Origin: Agapanthus africanus
Taxonomy: Eukaryota; Streptophyta; Magnoliopsida; Asparagales; Amaryllidaceae
Assembly (NCBI GenBank): GCA_030015575.1
Contig: JASDDO010000006.1
Coordinates: 379,338,137 to 379,402,136, forward strand
DNA: 64,000 nt
Direction: 5' to 3'
Shown here: positions 1 to 11,673 of the stretch, piece by piece
Layout: every line of letters begins with the position of its first letter
Position numbering within the stretch: the stretch's first letter is position 1
The notes under the pieces: model-generated
Seen by the model: the letters and a program-made list of their open reading frames with translations, nothing else
Told to the model about the DNA's origin: nothing
Databases searched by the model: none
Position numbers and translations under genes: made by a program

Positions 1-436
1 TCGTCCACGACGGCCCTAACTTACCCAGAAAGCGCGCAGGGCTGAGCCCAGCCCAGCTCAGGGCCTGCTCAGAAAGCAGAATGTTAGCCCGCTGGATCGG
101 CTCCCACATGGATACCGCCCTTACCTCAGGTGAGGACAACTGCCTCGCCCTCGTGCAGTCGACCCTGTGCCACTGTGTAGGCACAGGCCAATCCTCACCC
201 TCGGGTGACCCGACGAATATGAACATCTCCTTCTAGTCGTGAATAGAAGAAGGGACGACTACTAGCCCTTACCCTACCACCCCACCCTTGCGTTTTTTGA
301 AAGAAAAATACACCCAGCTCGGCTAATCCTTGCTGATTCCGGGATGATTCTTATAATAAAGAAAGGAGACTAGGAGGGTCAAACTAAAAGGGATATATTC
401 AAGTTTCAACCAGACCGGAGACCCGAGGAGAATTCT

Positions 437-915
437 CTACGAGTTCGTCACTAGCTGGCTCGAGACAAGATGGAAGTAACAAAGCACCCCACATACCTCG
501 ATTGGGAAGAGCGGACGCATTCCCGACCGGAATGCTTCCAAATACAGGGCAATCTCCTTACCCTGTACCTGGTCCGCCTGCTCACCCTCTCTGGCTAAAC
601 GAAGAGAATAGTTAGAAGGGATATGGAACCGGGCCCGGATCTCGGCAAGCTCGCCCACTTCCTCAGGACGGAGAGTGCATTGCGGGCATTCCCGACGCGC
701 ACCTTAGGAGCCGTTGTTGCCGCTCGACGACGGGTAGCAGGAGCGGCCCTGACTCTCAGATGCGACCCTGATACAGAAGACGAAGAAGAAGACGAACCCT
801 CTTGGCTATCTAAAACCAATGAGGTGGAAGATCATCCGGACTCAGCTCCAACAACTGGAACCTCATCGTCCGACTCTATCCTAACTACCTATACAGACTT
901 TTCAGATGAAGACAT
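437..915 (-). pseudogene. Decayed antisense accessory ORF with gypsy-type Transposase_28 domain
   Basis: On the minus strand an ATG at 915 opens MSSSEKSV, then meets a stop (TAG) and later a second stop (TGA). The same frame continues with a serine-rich, acidic stretch and a basic RAAPATRRRAATTAP segment. A one-base frame change near 665-690 is then needed to enter the conserved block EVGELAEIRARFHIPSNYSL, followed by RLAREGEQADQVQGKEIALY and EAFRSGMRPLFPIE. This block resembles the PF04195 'putative gypsy type transposon' domain. The open frame stops at 437. A GTATGT just after PIE could be a splice donor, so the domain may continue beyond an intron. Function of such accessory ORFs is unknown. 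Two stops and a frameshift make this copy non-functional. Confidence 0.6.
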
Positions 916-1040
916 CTAACCAGACTCAAAGGAAGGGGTTGTCCGAGGAAAAAGCACGGGCGATCCGAAGGAGTGCCGGGCAATCTTCGGCAACGAAGGG
1001 AAATTATGAAGGAAGTGCTGGCCCTTTGGAGGGTCCCCTC

Positions 1041-1049
1041 CTATTTATA
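1041..1049 (-). promoter_or_regulatory. Possible antisense TATA box for the accessory ORF
   Basis: Read on the minus strand the sequence is TATAAATAG, about 125 bases upstream of the ATG of the antisense accessory ORF. Position and sequence fit a core promoter for that ORF, but one TATA match alone is weak evidence. Confidence 0.35.
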
Positions 1050-1492
1050 CCCTCCAGAGAAGGTATCCAATGACCCAGATCAATTCCCGCCAAATCGAAG
1101 CTTTGCGTCTGCCAGTCGTCAAGTCTCCACGTGTTGAACGACCATTGGGGATGACCCTTCGATCGCAGGCAACAGCGACAGCTTGTCGCATCCGCCAACC
1201 CGCTGCAGACACGTGACCTGCACCTCAACAGACGTGCAAGCGAATCGGCGCCCCCTCTTTAATGCACGATCCTTTCTCCTGATCCGCTGATGTCATCAAA
1301 GATGCGCACAGAGATCCAAGCGTTCGGGATACGCCACGCGGGCTCATAAATCTGAACGATGCAACTGCCCTACATTGGGTCGTCCCTGAAATCCGTGCCG
1401 ATAGATTCTTGGCAACAGGCTGCCCCAGGAATACCGATCAGGCCACTTTCGACTCGACCCATAAATAGGTCCAGACGAGAGTGGGGGGCTAA

Positions 1493-1661
1493 TGATGATA
1501 CTCATAAGTGAGAATTCCCTAAATCATGACATGTGGTAGATGACGTATCCCCGGGATTACGTGATAAGAACAAGCACGATACATTGAAGGCATTCCCCGG
1601 GCTTCAGACCCGAGGATTTAATCGGCCTTCAATGGACTCCTACACACCGAGCTTCCTCAGG
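1493..1661 (+). mobile_element. Left piece of the outer gypsy 3' LTR
   Basis: Begins TGATGATACTC directly after the polypurine tract and stops where the LARD-like element begins at 1662. The LTR resumes at 24849 on the far side of the nested block. The assignment rests on the PPT, the TG start, and an LTR-like TATA and U5 region in the right piece. Confidence 0.5.
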
Positions 1662-4559
1662 TTTAACATTTTGGAAAATTTTAAATATTAATTTATAATT
1701 TTAAATATGAATTTAAATAGAGTTTGCAAGTGATATGACATACGACTTTTGGTATCGGAATTTTATCCGTAAAATTGTAATTATTTTGGTAAATATGAAG
1801 AAAAAATGTGATATCATAAATATGATATTTTAATGTTTCTAAACATGACATAAGATGTTATTATAGGATAATAGTATTTAAGTGTTAAGATAAGTATTTC
1901 ATTATTTGTACATTTGAAATTAGATTTTTACATAAAAGGGTTTTAATTATTGTATGGTTGGGTATATCTTAACCTAAGTCTAAACCCTTACCCTCAACAC
2001 ACCTCACCCTTGTTCATATCCCTCCACCTCCTCCTTCTTCAAGTTTAGCACCTCCTCCTTGCATGAATGCATCATACTTCCTCTTGATGACACCACCTCT
2101 TTCCTCAATGCCACCTCCACCTCTCAACCTCCACATCATGCTTTCTCTACACCAAACAACACTTAGGGAATCTCTTAGTGATATCAACTGAACACAACAC
2201 ATTCTTCAGCTCCAAACTAAATTTCCTAAGTGTTCATCACTCTAAATGGAGAAGAAGTGAATCCCTTCATCAAAGTTGTGCTCATCATCAAGCTAGAGCC
2301 TCTACAAGACCTAGATGCTCCCACACATATTTCTTGAGCTGGTGTTTCATGTGTATAATCTCCATAGGTATAATTCATTTTCATCTTTGTAAGTTTAGTA
2401 CAATTCCATATCTATTTTTAGTGTGCAGTATAGGAAAACAGTGTATTTTGTGATGTTAAGCCTACTGTAAATAAATCTGGGACCAATAGGTGTAACCACC
2501 AGAAAAACTAGAAAGACCAAAAGTATAATAAGACCACTAGGAAACTTCATGTAAAACCCGAACCCTAAACTCCTCAAATGAACCGGCGACATCCTACCAT
2601 TTTCCGAGCTCGCCGGCCCCCCTAGGCTTTTGGTGTTGGTTTTTCTCCTGTAGCTTTGTTTTGGTATTTTATAAGCTATGGTGTTGTTTGATTTGTTCCA
2701 GTATTCTTACAGAGAAATCTGGGAATGATTAGTAAAGGTTTTATCAAATTTTCTGATATTACGATACGGGTTTTCGTATTTTGTACTGCAACTGAACCAT
2801 TAACGTTTATACGTTAACGACGGATATATATTGTTGCTTTTGGGTTAAGTATACTGTAGGTTCTAACCTATGGATACTTATCTCATTGTGTTGTGTTTTG
2901 ATATAATATTTACGTCGATATGATATAAATACGATTATAGGTACGATCGCGAAGGTTTTCGAGACGGAGATTGCCGGACATAACAACGTGGATTTCAACG
3001 AGCCCAACGAGTTGGTGAATAGATTTACATCTATGGGGGAAGTCGGGTGGATGGCGTATAGCACCCCTACAACCTTATAAATAAAATAGTATGATATCTA
3101 GTTAGATGTTAATGTTATTGGTATAGTATCACATATAGTATGTCCTTCATTTGCATATAGTTTCATACATAGTTTTAATGACATATGTACTTGACGTTAG
3201 ATCCGTAGAACATGGATATGATTTGATGGATTTGTGCGAGGGATCATGCCATATTTAAGATGATACGGATATAGTGATACGATGAGAAACTATACATATT
3301 GGAAATGATGAGATTCGTATGCCGAATAACGGCCAAGCTTTTCCTTTAAACTCGTAGAGTTAGATTATATTCCATTTTAGGATGTAATACTTGGGTGGGC
3401 TATATTATTTTAAAAACTATGATTCGTTTCTCTTTTAATGATAAAATACAAGGATGCGGTGCCGATTTCCAAAACGAATATCTATTTTAATCTAAGGCGG
3501 CTTCCTTACCTCAAAACCAACGTTTCGTTCCATTTTCAAAGATAATGGTATAGCTCATAATAGATAATTACAGTTATTAGTTACGCTTAGATTTACTTTA
3601 CATGTTAGCGTTATATTTATCGATAGTATACATTTCCGTAATACTAACACTCTGATAGAACACTGCACAATTACCAATGAGTACCATGCTGCACAAGCAC
3701 GTACATATATGTTACACTACACCTCATTGGTACTGCCATGTCACTATAGAACCGTTCTGGTATATAATGCGTATATAGATAGGTTAATAAGAATAGGTTA
3801 TTACACCTGTAGAACACTTGCACAAATACTAATAATTGCCATGTTGTACGAGCACAAATGCGTATGTTACACCACACATCATTAGTATTGCCATGACACA
3901 GTAGGATTGATACGTTTATTTGCGAGTATGATTTATTTACGCACTTTACCTTATTATCTGTTAAGCATTGTGAATACCAGTACTATGGATGTTTATATTT
4001 GATTTTATGAGTTTTCTGGAGGTTTTACTTTTGATGATATATATCAGTGGTATGGGATGTTGTTATATATGTGTATATATAATTTATCATCAGGATAATC
4101 TATGCAAGTATTCTCATTCTTTACTTGATATTTTTGGATATGATGAATGTTTACCGCCGAAAGACGCGACCAGGACGTTGGGACGTCTGGCCTGAATTTT
4201 GGCGGCGGATGCTATTTGGTTTATCCGTCCACCTCTCCGAAAATGCCAAGTTGATTTATGGCACCATGTATCGAAGGTTTAGACGGATGCGGCCAATGTA
4301 GCAGACTTCATCAGATTCCCCCTCATTGTGCGGGGTTTTTGATTGTGGGGACGCTCTTCCCTGCAGGCACAAGCCTCTGCAGTTAATTACGCTACCGCAT
4401 TGCGCTAACCACTTTCTCCTTCTCCTGATGGTCATTTCGTGTCGTGTATGTTTGTTTTGTTTTTAGTTGCCCGCGGATTGTATACGGAGACTAATTTACG
4501 TTGTCGCCTGTAGGGCGTGGATTAGTCTAAATCCGTATTTTTTTAGATTTGGGTTTGGA

Positions 4560-5225
4560 TTGGGTTTAAGAATCGTTAATCTCTTTTGAGACTAAGATCA
4601 ATTTAGACGTTTGTTAAGGATACATTAGTCTCATTTTAGACTAAGATCTACTTAACAGGATCATTTAGATCCAACAAAAGAGAATTTGAGCTCTATTATT
4701 TTAGTTTAAGGACATTGCGGTCCATTGGGTTTATTGATTGTCGGGACCCGCCACCTCTCTGAAGACGTTGAAGAATTACAACGACATATATCAGAGGTGT
4801 GATGAGATATACCCTTGAACCAATGACAGTTGAGGGATCTGTAGTTGGATTGATTTAAGGATCATTAATCTCGTTTAAGATTAAGATCAACTTAAATGGT
4901 TGTTAAGGATATATTAGTCTCATTTTAGACTAAGATCTACTTAACAAGATCATTTAGCTCCAACAAAAGTGCATTTGGGCTCTATTGTTTTAGTTTAGGG
5001 ACATTGTGGTCCATGGAGTTTAAAGACATCATAGTCTAGTTTAGAGATATCATAGTCTGTAGAGTTTAGTTTAGGGACATTGCGGTCTATAAGTTGAAGG
5101 ACATCATAGTCCATGGAGTTTAAATACATCATAGTTTAGTTTAGAAACATCGTAGTCTGTAGAGTTTAGTTTAGGGACATTGCCGTCCATAAGTTTAAGG
5201 ACATCATAGTCCGTGGAGTTTCTGG
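4560..5225. repeat. Tandem and duplicated motifs inside the solo LTR (GGACATTGCGGTCCAT type)
   Basis: A block with 'GTTAAGGATACATTAGTCTC' and 'GATCATTTAG.TCCAAC' occurs at about 4560-4720 and again at 4850-5000. It is followed by several imperfect copies of GGACAT(T/C)..(T/G)AGTC(C/T) spaced 30-60 bases apart up to 5225. Non-coding. Confidence 0.65.
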
Positions 5226-5474
5226 CTCATCAATTTAGGGGTGCGCCAAGAGTTAGTGGTTATTGGGACCCTCTACCTCTCTGAAGACGTTGAAGAATTA
5301 CAACGACATGTTTAAAGGTGTGAAGAGATGTACCTTTGAACCATATTTCAGATTGAGGAGTCATCAGTCGTGAACATGGATGCTCGGTTTATTTAGAGAT
5401 TCAATCTCAGGAAAGACTTAGCCAATCTGGGGTTTGAAGCTGGCCTCTTATGGTGTTTAACACTAGTATATGCT

Positions 5475-7010
5475 TATCGCTCACGTGCCCCCTTCCCCGT
5501 GAGGCCTTATAGTAGTGTTGAACATTAAGAATTTTAAGGCGCTCACGTGGGGTCACGTGAAGCGCGTGGAGTAGTGTTAAACACTAAGAGTTGAGGCGCT
5601 CACATGGGTTCACGTGAGGCGCTTAAAGTTGGGTGCTGCCTATTTTATTCTTTTATTCTAGTGCTGAGCATGGTTGGGTCACGTGGGATCATGTGATGCG
5701 CCCCAGAATAAGAACCGTCTTGGGTTTATTCCTCTTTTCTCTTTTATAAGTGCTGAGCACTTCTCAGGAGTCACGTGGGATCACGTGAGGCGCCTCAAAA
5801 ATAAGGTTTATTCCTTTTTTTCTTATATAAGTGCTAAGAACTTCTCAGGGGTCACGTAGGGTCACGTGGCCTGATATTAGTTGTTCTCTTTTGGTCATTG
5901 AGGGGAGGCTCACGTGAGCACACGTGATCTGATATTTATCATGTTAGGTACTGATCTCTTTGACATGCATGGAGAGTTAAATCATTTGTTTAAGAATTAA
6001 ATTCTTTTATAGGGTTAAACCCCAATTCTATTTAAAGGAATTAAATTCCTATATATTACATTGAAAGAATTAAATTCTTTAAACTCAATTCTCCCCCTAA
6101 GTTTTGAATCTACATGACAGATCTTCCCGATAAAAATTAAATTCTCAACTTGTGGGGAGATCTGCTTCTGCAGACCTTCGACCAGTGGAAGAACTAAGTT
6201 CTTTTTAGAAAAGTTAAACTCTTGGTTTGAGAATTAAATTCTCTTTTGTTTTGTGGAAGCTTATGGAGTAATCTCCTTCCTTCTCTTACCTAGAGTTTCT
6301 TTCTTCTCTGAAGTGATCTTCTTCTCTCTGGAGAATTAAATTATCTTTTCTCTCTTTTTTTTGTTTTAAAAGGGGGTTTTCTCTCTTCTTGTGTTTTCTG
6401 TATATATCTCTCTCTTCTTCTTTTTTTCTTCTTAGCTTCTATTTATAGGAGAAAGAAAAGAATCAGTTTGTTTAGCCAATTTCTCATTGAGATATTTTGA
6501 TTGATTTTATAACTAACATGATCTTTTAGATCACTCGGTGAATTTTATTCACCGTTAGATTTTTTAATCCAAAGTCTATATGATATTTCATTTGTTGTTC
6601 CTGGCAAATTTTAGGAAAATATTTCCTTGTACAAAATCTTTCTATAAATTGGTGATTTTTAATCACCATTGGATTTTTAATCCAACGGCGCTCTATTTTA
6701 CAGAGTGCAATCTTTCTTATTTAGAAAGATCCAAGGAAATTTTTTCTAAAGTAGTGCTTTTGATTCCTTTTAATTAAAATTTAATTCTATTAATTCAGAG
6801 GGTTTATGAGCCCATCACGTGTTTGCATGTGACCTTACCAATTAAGCATCTAATTAGAATTCAATTCTATTAGTTCAGAGAGATCAGGAACCCATCACGT
6901 ATGGGCACGTGACCTTACCAATTAAGCATTCAGGCGCGGATAAATTTGGCCCATAAAAGGCCACGTGTCTGCACGTGAGGTCCGGTCACGTGTGGGCACG
7001 TGATGCTCCA
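5475..7010. repeat. Scattered CACGTG (G-box) palindrome repeats in the solo LTR
   Basis: Paired G-box-like units such as TCACGTGGGATCACGTGAGG recur about every 65-110 bases between 5475 and 5935, and again at 6815-7005 (CCATCACGTG...CACGTGACC). CACGTG is the core of the plant G-box bound by bZIP and bHLH factors; binding here is inference. The stretch 5940-6810 between the clusters is AT-rich with repeated GAATTAAATTC motifs and no gene. Confidence 0.6.
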
Positions 7011-8657
7011 TTTTGGGGTTTTGCTTGCTGCTTTATTTATATGTTTTATTTTGTTCCCGTGAGGGAACAATGAATTGGCATCCACCATGAGTTTATGGTT
7101 TTCTGATTGTTTTATTCCGATCGAGTAGGGTAGCTATACGGTTTCGGATTTTTTATTTATCCGGACTGAGTGGGGTAGCTATACAGCCGGATACATGGTG
7201 GACCCGGTTCGAGACCGAGGGGCAGAAAAGCCGCATTATAGGCGGGGAGCTTAGCGAGGATACTCGATGCCGGAGATAGAGATGAGTACGGCAGATATCC
7301 AGGGGATACTGACCGAGGTTCGATTAAGCACGGCGGATATCCAGGGGATACCGACCGAGCCAGGGATATCGGGTGGCTATCATCTGTTGAGATGGTGTCG
7401 ATAATATCTACATTTATGTGTCGGTGCTAGACACGAGAGATTTCTGATTTCGGGTGTCGATGCTGGACATCCATATATATTGATATGATTGCTATCATGA
7501 GATACACAGTTAGATTACAGTTATTGTAGCCGGCCAGGACTGATCCGGGAGACAGTACCTGTATATATTCGTACGGGCATTTATGTACACAAAAAGGGAT
7601 TTTAAAATCGAGCTATAGCCTCATTATTTTGACGTGTCTGATATGACACTGAAATCATTTAAATTGTAAACCTCTTAACACTATTCATTAAAATAGCATG
7701 ACATATATCTTAATTAAGATATCTATTATATTTTATATTATCACGTCTGCTTTATGCCATGACATATCTATTCCGTGGCTATTTTAAAGAAGATATATAT
7801 ATATATATATATATATATATTCGGTTACATTTGGGCTTATACATAGATACAGATCATTTGCATTTGATATATTCTACTTTGGATTGCATGATAGTTAGTG
7901 TTGCATTATGATACATATGCATATCATATTATATTAGTACAGATCATGTTAGTACTATATTTATGACATAAGTATCGTCGTGCATTTCGATTTCTACCTT
8001 TAGATGTATTTTTATTCACTGAGTTAGCAACTCATCCCCGTTGTGCCACAGTTTTTTGCAGGTTTTAACGCTGGGACTATTAGCGGCTTGGGCACATACT
8101 CCTTTCAGTGATTTCTTTGGTAGGTGGGTTACTATTGTATCGTACTTACACTTGATTATTCATATATTCATGTATCTAGTGAAAACTCCATCAACTAAGA
8201 AAGGGTATATTATGGACTTAGAAATGAGACTTAGAGTTGTGTGTTGTGATATCGTACTCATTAGAGTCGACCATTTTAGATTGTTGATTTTGTTTTGCTT
8301 TTCTTTTCTTCGTCATTGTGCGTCGTATATTGTTTGCTTGGTTGCTCATCTATTTGGGCATGGAAGCTTGCTCCCATTGGGATGCTATTTTATTATTATG
8401 TTGAATCGGGTTTTATACAAAATCCAAAATAGGTGTTGTAAACTTTCAAAACGTCATAGATGCTTTTCAAACATGCTTAGTTAAATTCAAATATTATTTA
8501 AACCGATTCCATCTGATAACTATTTTAAACTCATCTCCAATATTTTTTCAAAAAGGGTTTAGATTCCGAGTTTCAGCTTACTTGAACCGCATCGACGTCT
8601 TTAGATGTCACGTGATTTAAGTGCAGGTCACATGCCACATTTTGGTCGTGACAAAGT

Positions 8658-8669
8658 TGGTATCAGAGC
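8658..8669 (+). other. Primer-binding site (initiator tRNA-Met type) of the LARD
   Basis: TGGTATCAGAGC, complementary to the 3' end of plant initiator tRNA-Met, four bases after the LTR end CA. It fixes the right edge of the 5' LTR and the plus orientation. Confidence 0.85.
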
Positions 8670-10513
8670 GTTTTATTTAACCTTTGTTCGAGTCTAGGTT
8701 TGACTATATGGAGTCTGAGCATACATTTTGTTACCCAGTCTTGACCTTATAGGACTTAGACTTGACTTTGAGGGTCTTATACCCAAACTTTCGTTATATA
8801 GGATGAGCTTGGTTGATGGAGTATGTACTAAGTAGAATGACGTACCGTATATATGTTCTGCGGAATATTTACGATATGATACTCCGTCTAAGTTATCTTA
8901 GAATTTATATCTTAAGATTTTCTTTCTATTTGTTCCGTTGATCTATACTTGTTATTGCGTATGGATTGTTTCGATAGCCATGTTTACCTGAGCCGAGAGG
9001 GCTGTGGTTAGAAGTACGGTCAGAGCAGACATGTCTGGGACAAGGACTGACCAGGATGACATTCCGCTGTTATAGAGAGACGTCGTTTATTTATATTTGA
9101 TCAAGTTCTAATATTGAAGCGAGTTTCTTCGGGATCCGCACCATATGGTAGGATCATTGGTAGAGACCAGCCGGACTTGAGGAGTGATGTTTTCCCCTCT
9201 CCGAAGATCGTGGTGTTGCGTACTGTTCAGATAGCGGTACCAATCATTGCTGAGGTTATCGAGATGTTGCTTCCATAGTTCATGAAGTTAAAGGTTGACG
9301 ATGTTTACAAGTGTAGATGGATCAGAATGATTCATAGCCATTCAGATATGGGATGGTTAGAACTTTTAATCCGTTATGGTGCTCCAATACGAGATCGGTG
9401 AAACTGATTAGCTTCTTCCGATGGATCTTGCTCAGACCTGATGCAAGTCGCTCAAGAAAGAGATCGTGCAATAAGTTTCCCTCCGACGAATTGGGACTAG
9501 TTTTCGAAAGTGAACTTAGCCAGATTCTTCTACAGAGTATCAAAGATGCTGGATTCGTGTTTTTGGAAGTCTTGTAAGGCTCCGGATATGGTCATAATCG
9601 AGTATGACTTGCAACTCGCCGGATAATCGAGATACGCTCCTTAAGTGGTTGATATTGGAAATTGATGGAACAGGAAATTGGTGCGCAGTTTCAGTGGACA
9701 GTTGTTCTTCACCGTTGATATTGAAGATTTGATGCATACACTGAGACGCGTACGACTACACTTTCAAGAGGAAATAGAAATGAGTGACAGTTGTTACTAA
9801 AGAGGAAGTGGATTCAGTAATGAGTGCTAGTTCCGGGCAGACTGGATAACTGAGATCAGCAGGAGACCTGAAGGAGTTCTTTCATAATAAGTAAGGTTGG
9901 ACCCAGGATCGGTTGTTAGCACACAAGCAGAGAATAGAGATTTCCGTTATCAACATGTTGCATTACAAGAGACTAGACTATTGGTCAAGAAGATGTGATG
10001 GGGTGTATCAGTGGTAGGACTGATTGTGTCGCTGCTCCTCACCGGACGATTGTATAAAGAGACCCTGACATTAGAGATCTGCAAGAAGAACCAGAATTCA
10101 GAGACAGAGAATATTAGATCGTGACAGACGGCAAGTAGTAATCCTTGCTATGCCGACTCCGGTGGTATAAGCACCTTCCGACATTGATGTGGATAGGCTT
10201 CGATGTCTTTTGAGTTCGATTTGCATTTTTATGATCTAAAATATTTCATTTTCATCGTTGAAGAAAGGACAACTCAACGTCCATTATTTTGATATATGTA
10301 TTTTTGAGGATTTGAGGGTCAATAAATGTTTTGTGCACACCAGGTGCACTTGATGAGATTTATAGGCATAGTGATTGCACTTTGATTTATGTTTTGTGCA
10401 CACCAGGTGCACTTGTTAAGATTTTCGTGCGAGGTGATTGCACTCGATTGAAGTGTTGTGTACACCGAATGCACTACACCGATTTTTCCATACACATCAT
10501 ATGCACATGGTTA

Positions 10514-10574
<61 letters not shown>

Positions 10575-11280
10575 TCTAGGTATACTCGGTAAGGTTTCGT
10601 GCACACCAATTGCACGTTTTGATTTTGTACACCCTGATGCACTTATATTTGATTTTATGCGCCCCGATACACTTGAGATTTATTTGTGCACCCTGATGCA
10701 CTTGGATATGATTTTGTGCACCCCGATGCACTTGATACTAATTTATATACTTTTGTTCCATGCACAGTGGATGCAGTGGATATCGTTTCGTGCACGCCTG
10801 TTGCACTTAGCACTGTTTCGTTTTCATGCAGACCGTGATGCGTGGTTTGAGATTTGCACGCAAAACCCATTAGGGTTGACTTTGTTTTCGTGCTTTGCAC
10901 TTGATAGGATGTGTTATAGATCTGATTTATACATTTTCGCTTGGTCGTGTGCACCGATATTGCACTACGATTATGGCATTGATTGTGTACTTAGGATATA
11001 CAACGGTTTTCGTATTTGGTAAAGTGCAACATAACTGGAGTAATTCTCATAGCAACCACTAGAGTTACAGTTATATGAAATTATATCTTTTTGAGTTTTC
11101 ACGCACACGGTTGCGTTATGATGCATTTTATCTCGTATGGGACTTTGGAGTTTTGTTATATCGAGCGGGTTTTATGTTTTAAATTGGACCCCGGTAAATT
11201 GTTTTAAATTTGAGCAGATTGGATTAAGAAAAATGTTTTAAGAAAGGGGTTTAAATTAAATTCGGGGACCGAATTTCTTT
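8670..11280 (+). other. Non-coding interior of the LARD
   Basis: About 2.6 kb without any ORF resembling gag, protease, reverse transcriptase or integrase on either strand; only short unsupported ORFs occur. Its last third is the GTGCAC repeat region. In LARDs the interior carries packaging and priming signals, which cannot be recognised by eye. Confidence 0.7.
10325..10960. repeat. GTGCA(N)TGCAC degenerate tandem palindromes
   Basis: Units such as GTGCACACCAGGTGCACTTG and GTGCACCCTGATGCACTTG recur about 12 times with spacings of roughly 35-65 bases. Each unit is a short inverted repeat, TGCAC facing GTGCA around 4-8 bases. A TA/CA microsatellite at about 10522-10574 interrupts the run. The array explains the ORFs in this stretch, which are not genes. 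Confidence 0.75.
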
Positions 11281-11293
11281 AAGGGGGAAAGAC
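11281..11293 (+). other. Polypurine tract of the LARD
   Basis: AAGGGGGAAAGAC immediately before the 3' LTR start TGTAACATTTTGG; the plus-strand priming site. It supports the orientation given by the primer-binding site. Confidence 0.8.
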
Positions 11294-11673
11294 TGTAACA
11301 TTTTGGAAAATTTTAAATATTAATTTATGATTTTAAATAGAGTTTGCAAGTGATATCACATACGACTTTTGGTATCGGAATTTTATCTGTAAAATTTTAA
11401 TTATTTTGGTAAATATGAAGAAAAGATGTAATATCATAATATGATATTTTAATGTTTCTAAATATAACATAAGATGTTATTATAGGATAATGGTATTTAA
11501 GTGTTAAGATAAGTATTTCATTCTTTGTACATTTGAAATTAGATTTTTACATTAAAGGGTTTTAATTATTGTATGGTTGGGTATATCTTAACCTAAGTCT
11601 AAACCCTCACCCTCAACACACCTCACCCTTATTCATATCCCTCCACCTCCTCCTTTTTCAAGTTTAACACCTC

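Larger units (their letters stand above)
1..1492 (+). mobile_element. 3' internal part of an old Ty3/gypsy (Tat-like) retrotransposon
   Basis: GC-rich sequence that ends in a purine run at 1478-1489 (key part GAGTGGGGGG), followed by a TG-starting segment at 1493 that reads as a 3' LTR. On the opposite strand lies a decayed ORF with the gypsy-type Transposase_28 signature. An antisense extra ORF between pol and the 3' LTR is known from Tat-lineage plant gypsy elements such as Grande, so the layout fits that lineage. No reverse transcriptase, integrase or protease is visible; the element runs off the left edge. Apart from the antisense ORF I see nothing coding here. Confidence 0.55.
4148..7069 (-). 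mobile_element. Solo-LTR-like insertion in the LARD 5' LTR
   Basis: Starts TGTTTACCGCC, ends GAGGGAACA, and is flanked by the perfect 5-bp duplication ATGAA (4143-4147 and 7070-7074). The other LARD LTR is uninterrupted at the matching point near 23259. No primer site or coding capacity is seen, so a solo LTR is the simplest reading, although 2.9 kb is long. Part of it (AGATTCCCCCT, GGGGTTTTTGATTGTGGGGA, then TTAATTACG at 4312-4390) matches the LTR of the gypsy element at 11674-21166, so both belong to related families. By that similarity its transcription would run on the minus strand. Confidence 0.75.
1662..8653 (+). repeat. 5' LTR of the LARD-like element (interrupted at 4148-7069)
   Basis: Matches 11294-11673 plus 21172-24848 nearly base for base in the stretches compared; in about 180 bases near 2181 versus 21304 I counted roughly six or seven differences. 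The start has decayed from TGTAACA to TTTAACA; the end GTCGTGACA is intact. Contains a TA microsatellite near 7792-7820. Small ORFs inside (for example 8041-8484) are unconserved between the two LTRs and are not called. Confidence 0.85.

Noticed and set aside
8041..8484. 147-codon plus-strand ORF in the LARD LTR
   Set aside because: Not preserved in the other LTR, where it is broken to 90 codons; no domain.
10438..11022. 194-codon plus-strand ORF with IYIYIY
   Set aside because: Runs through a TA microsatellite and the GTGCAC repeats.
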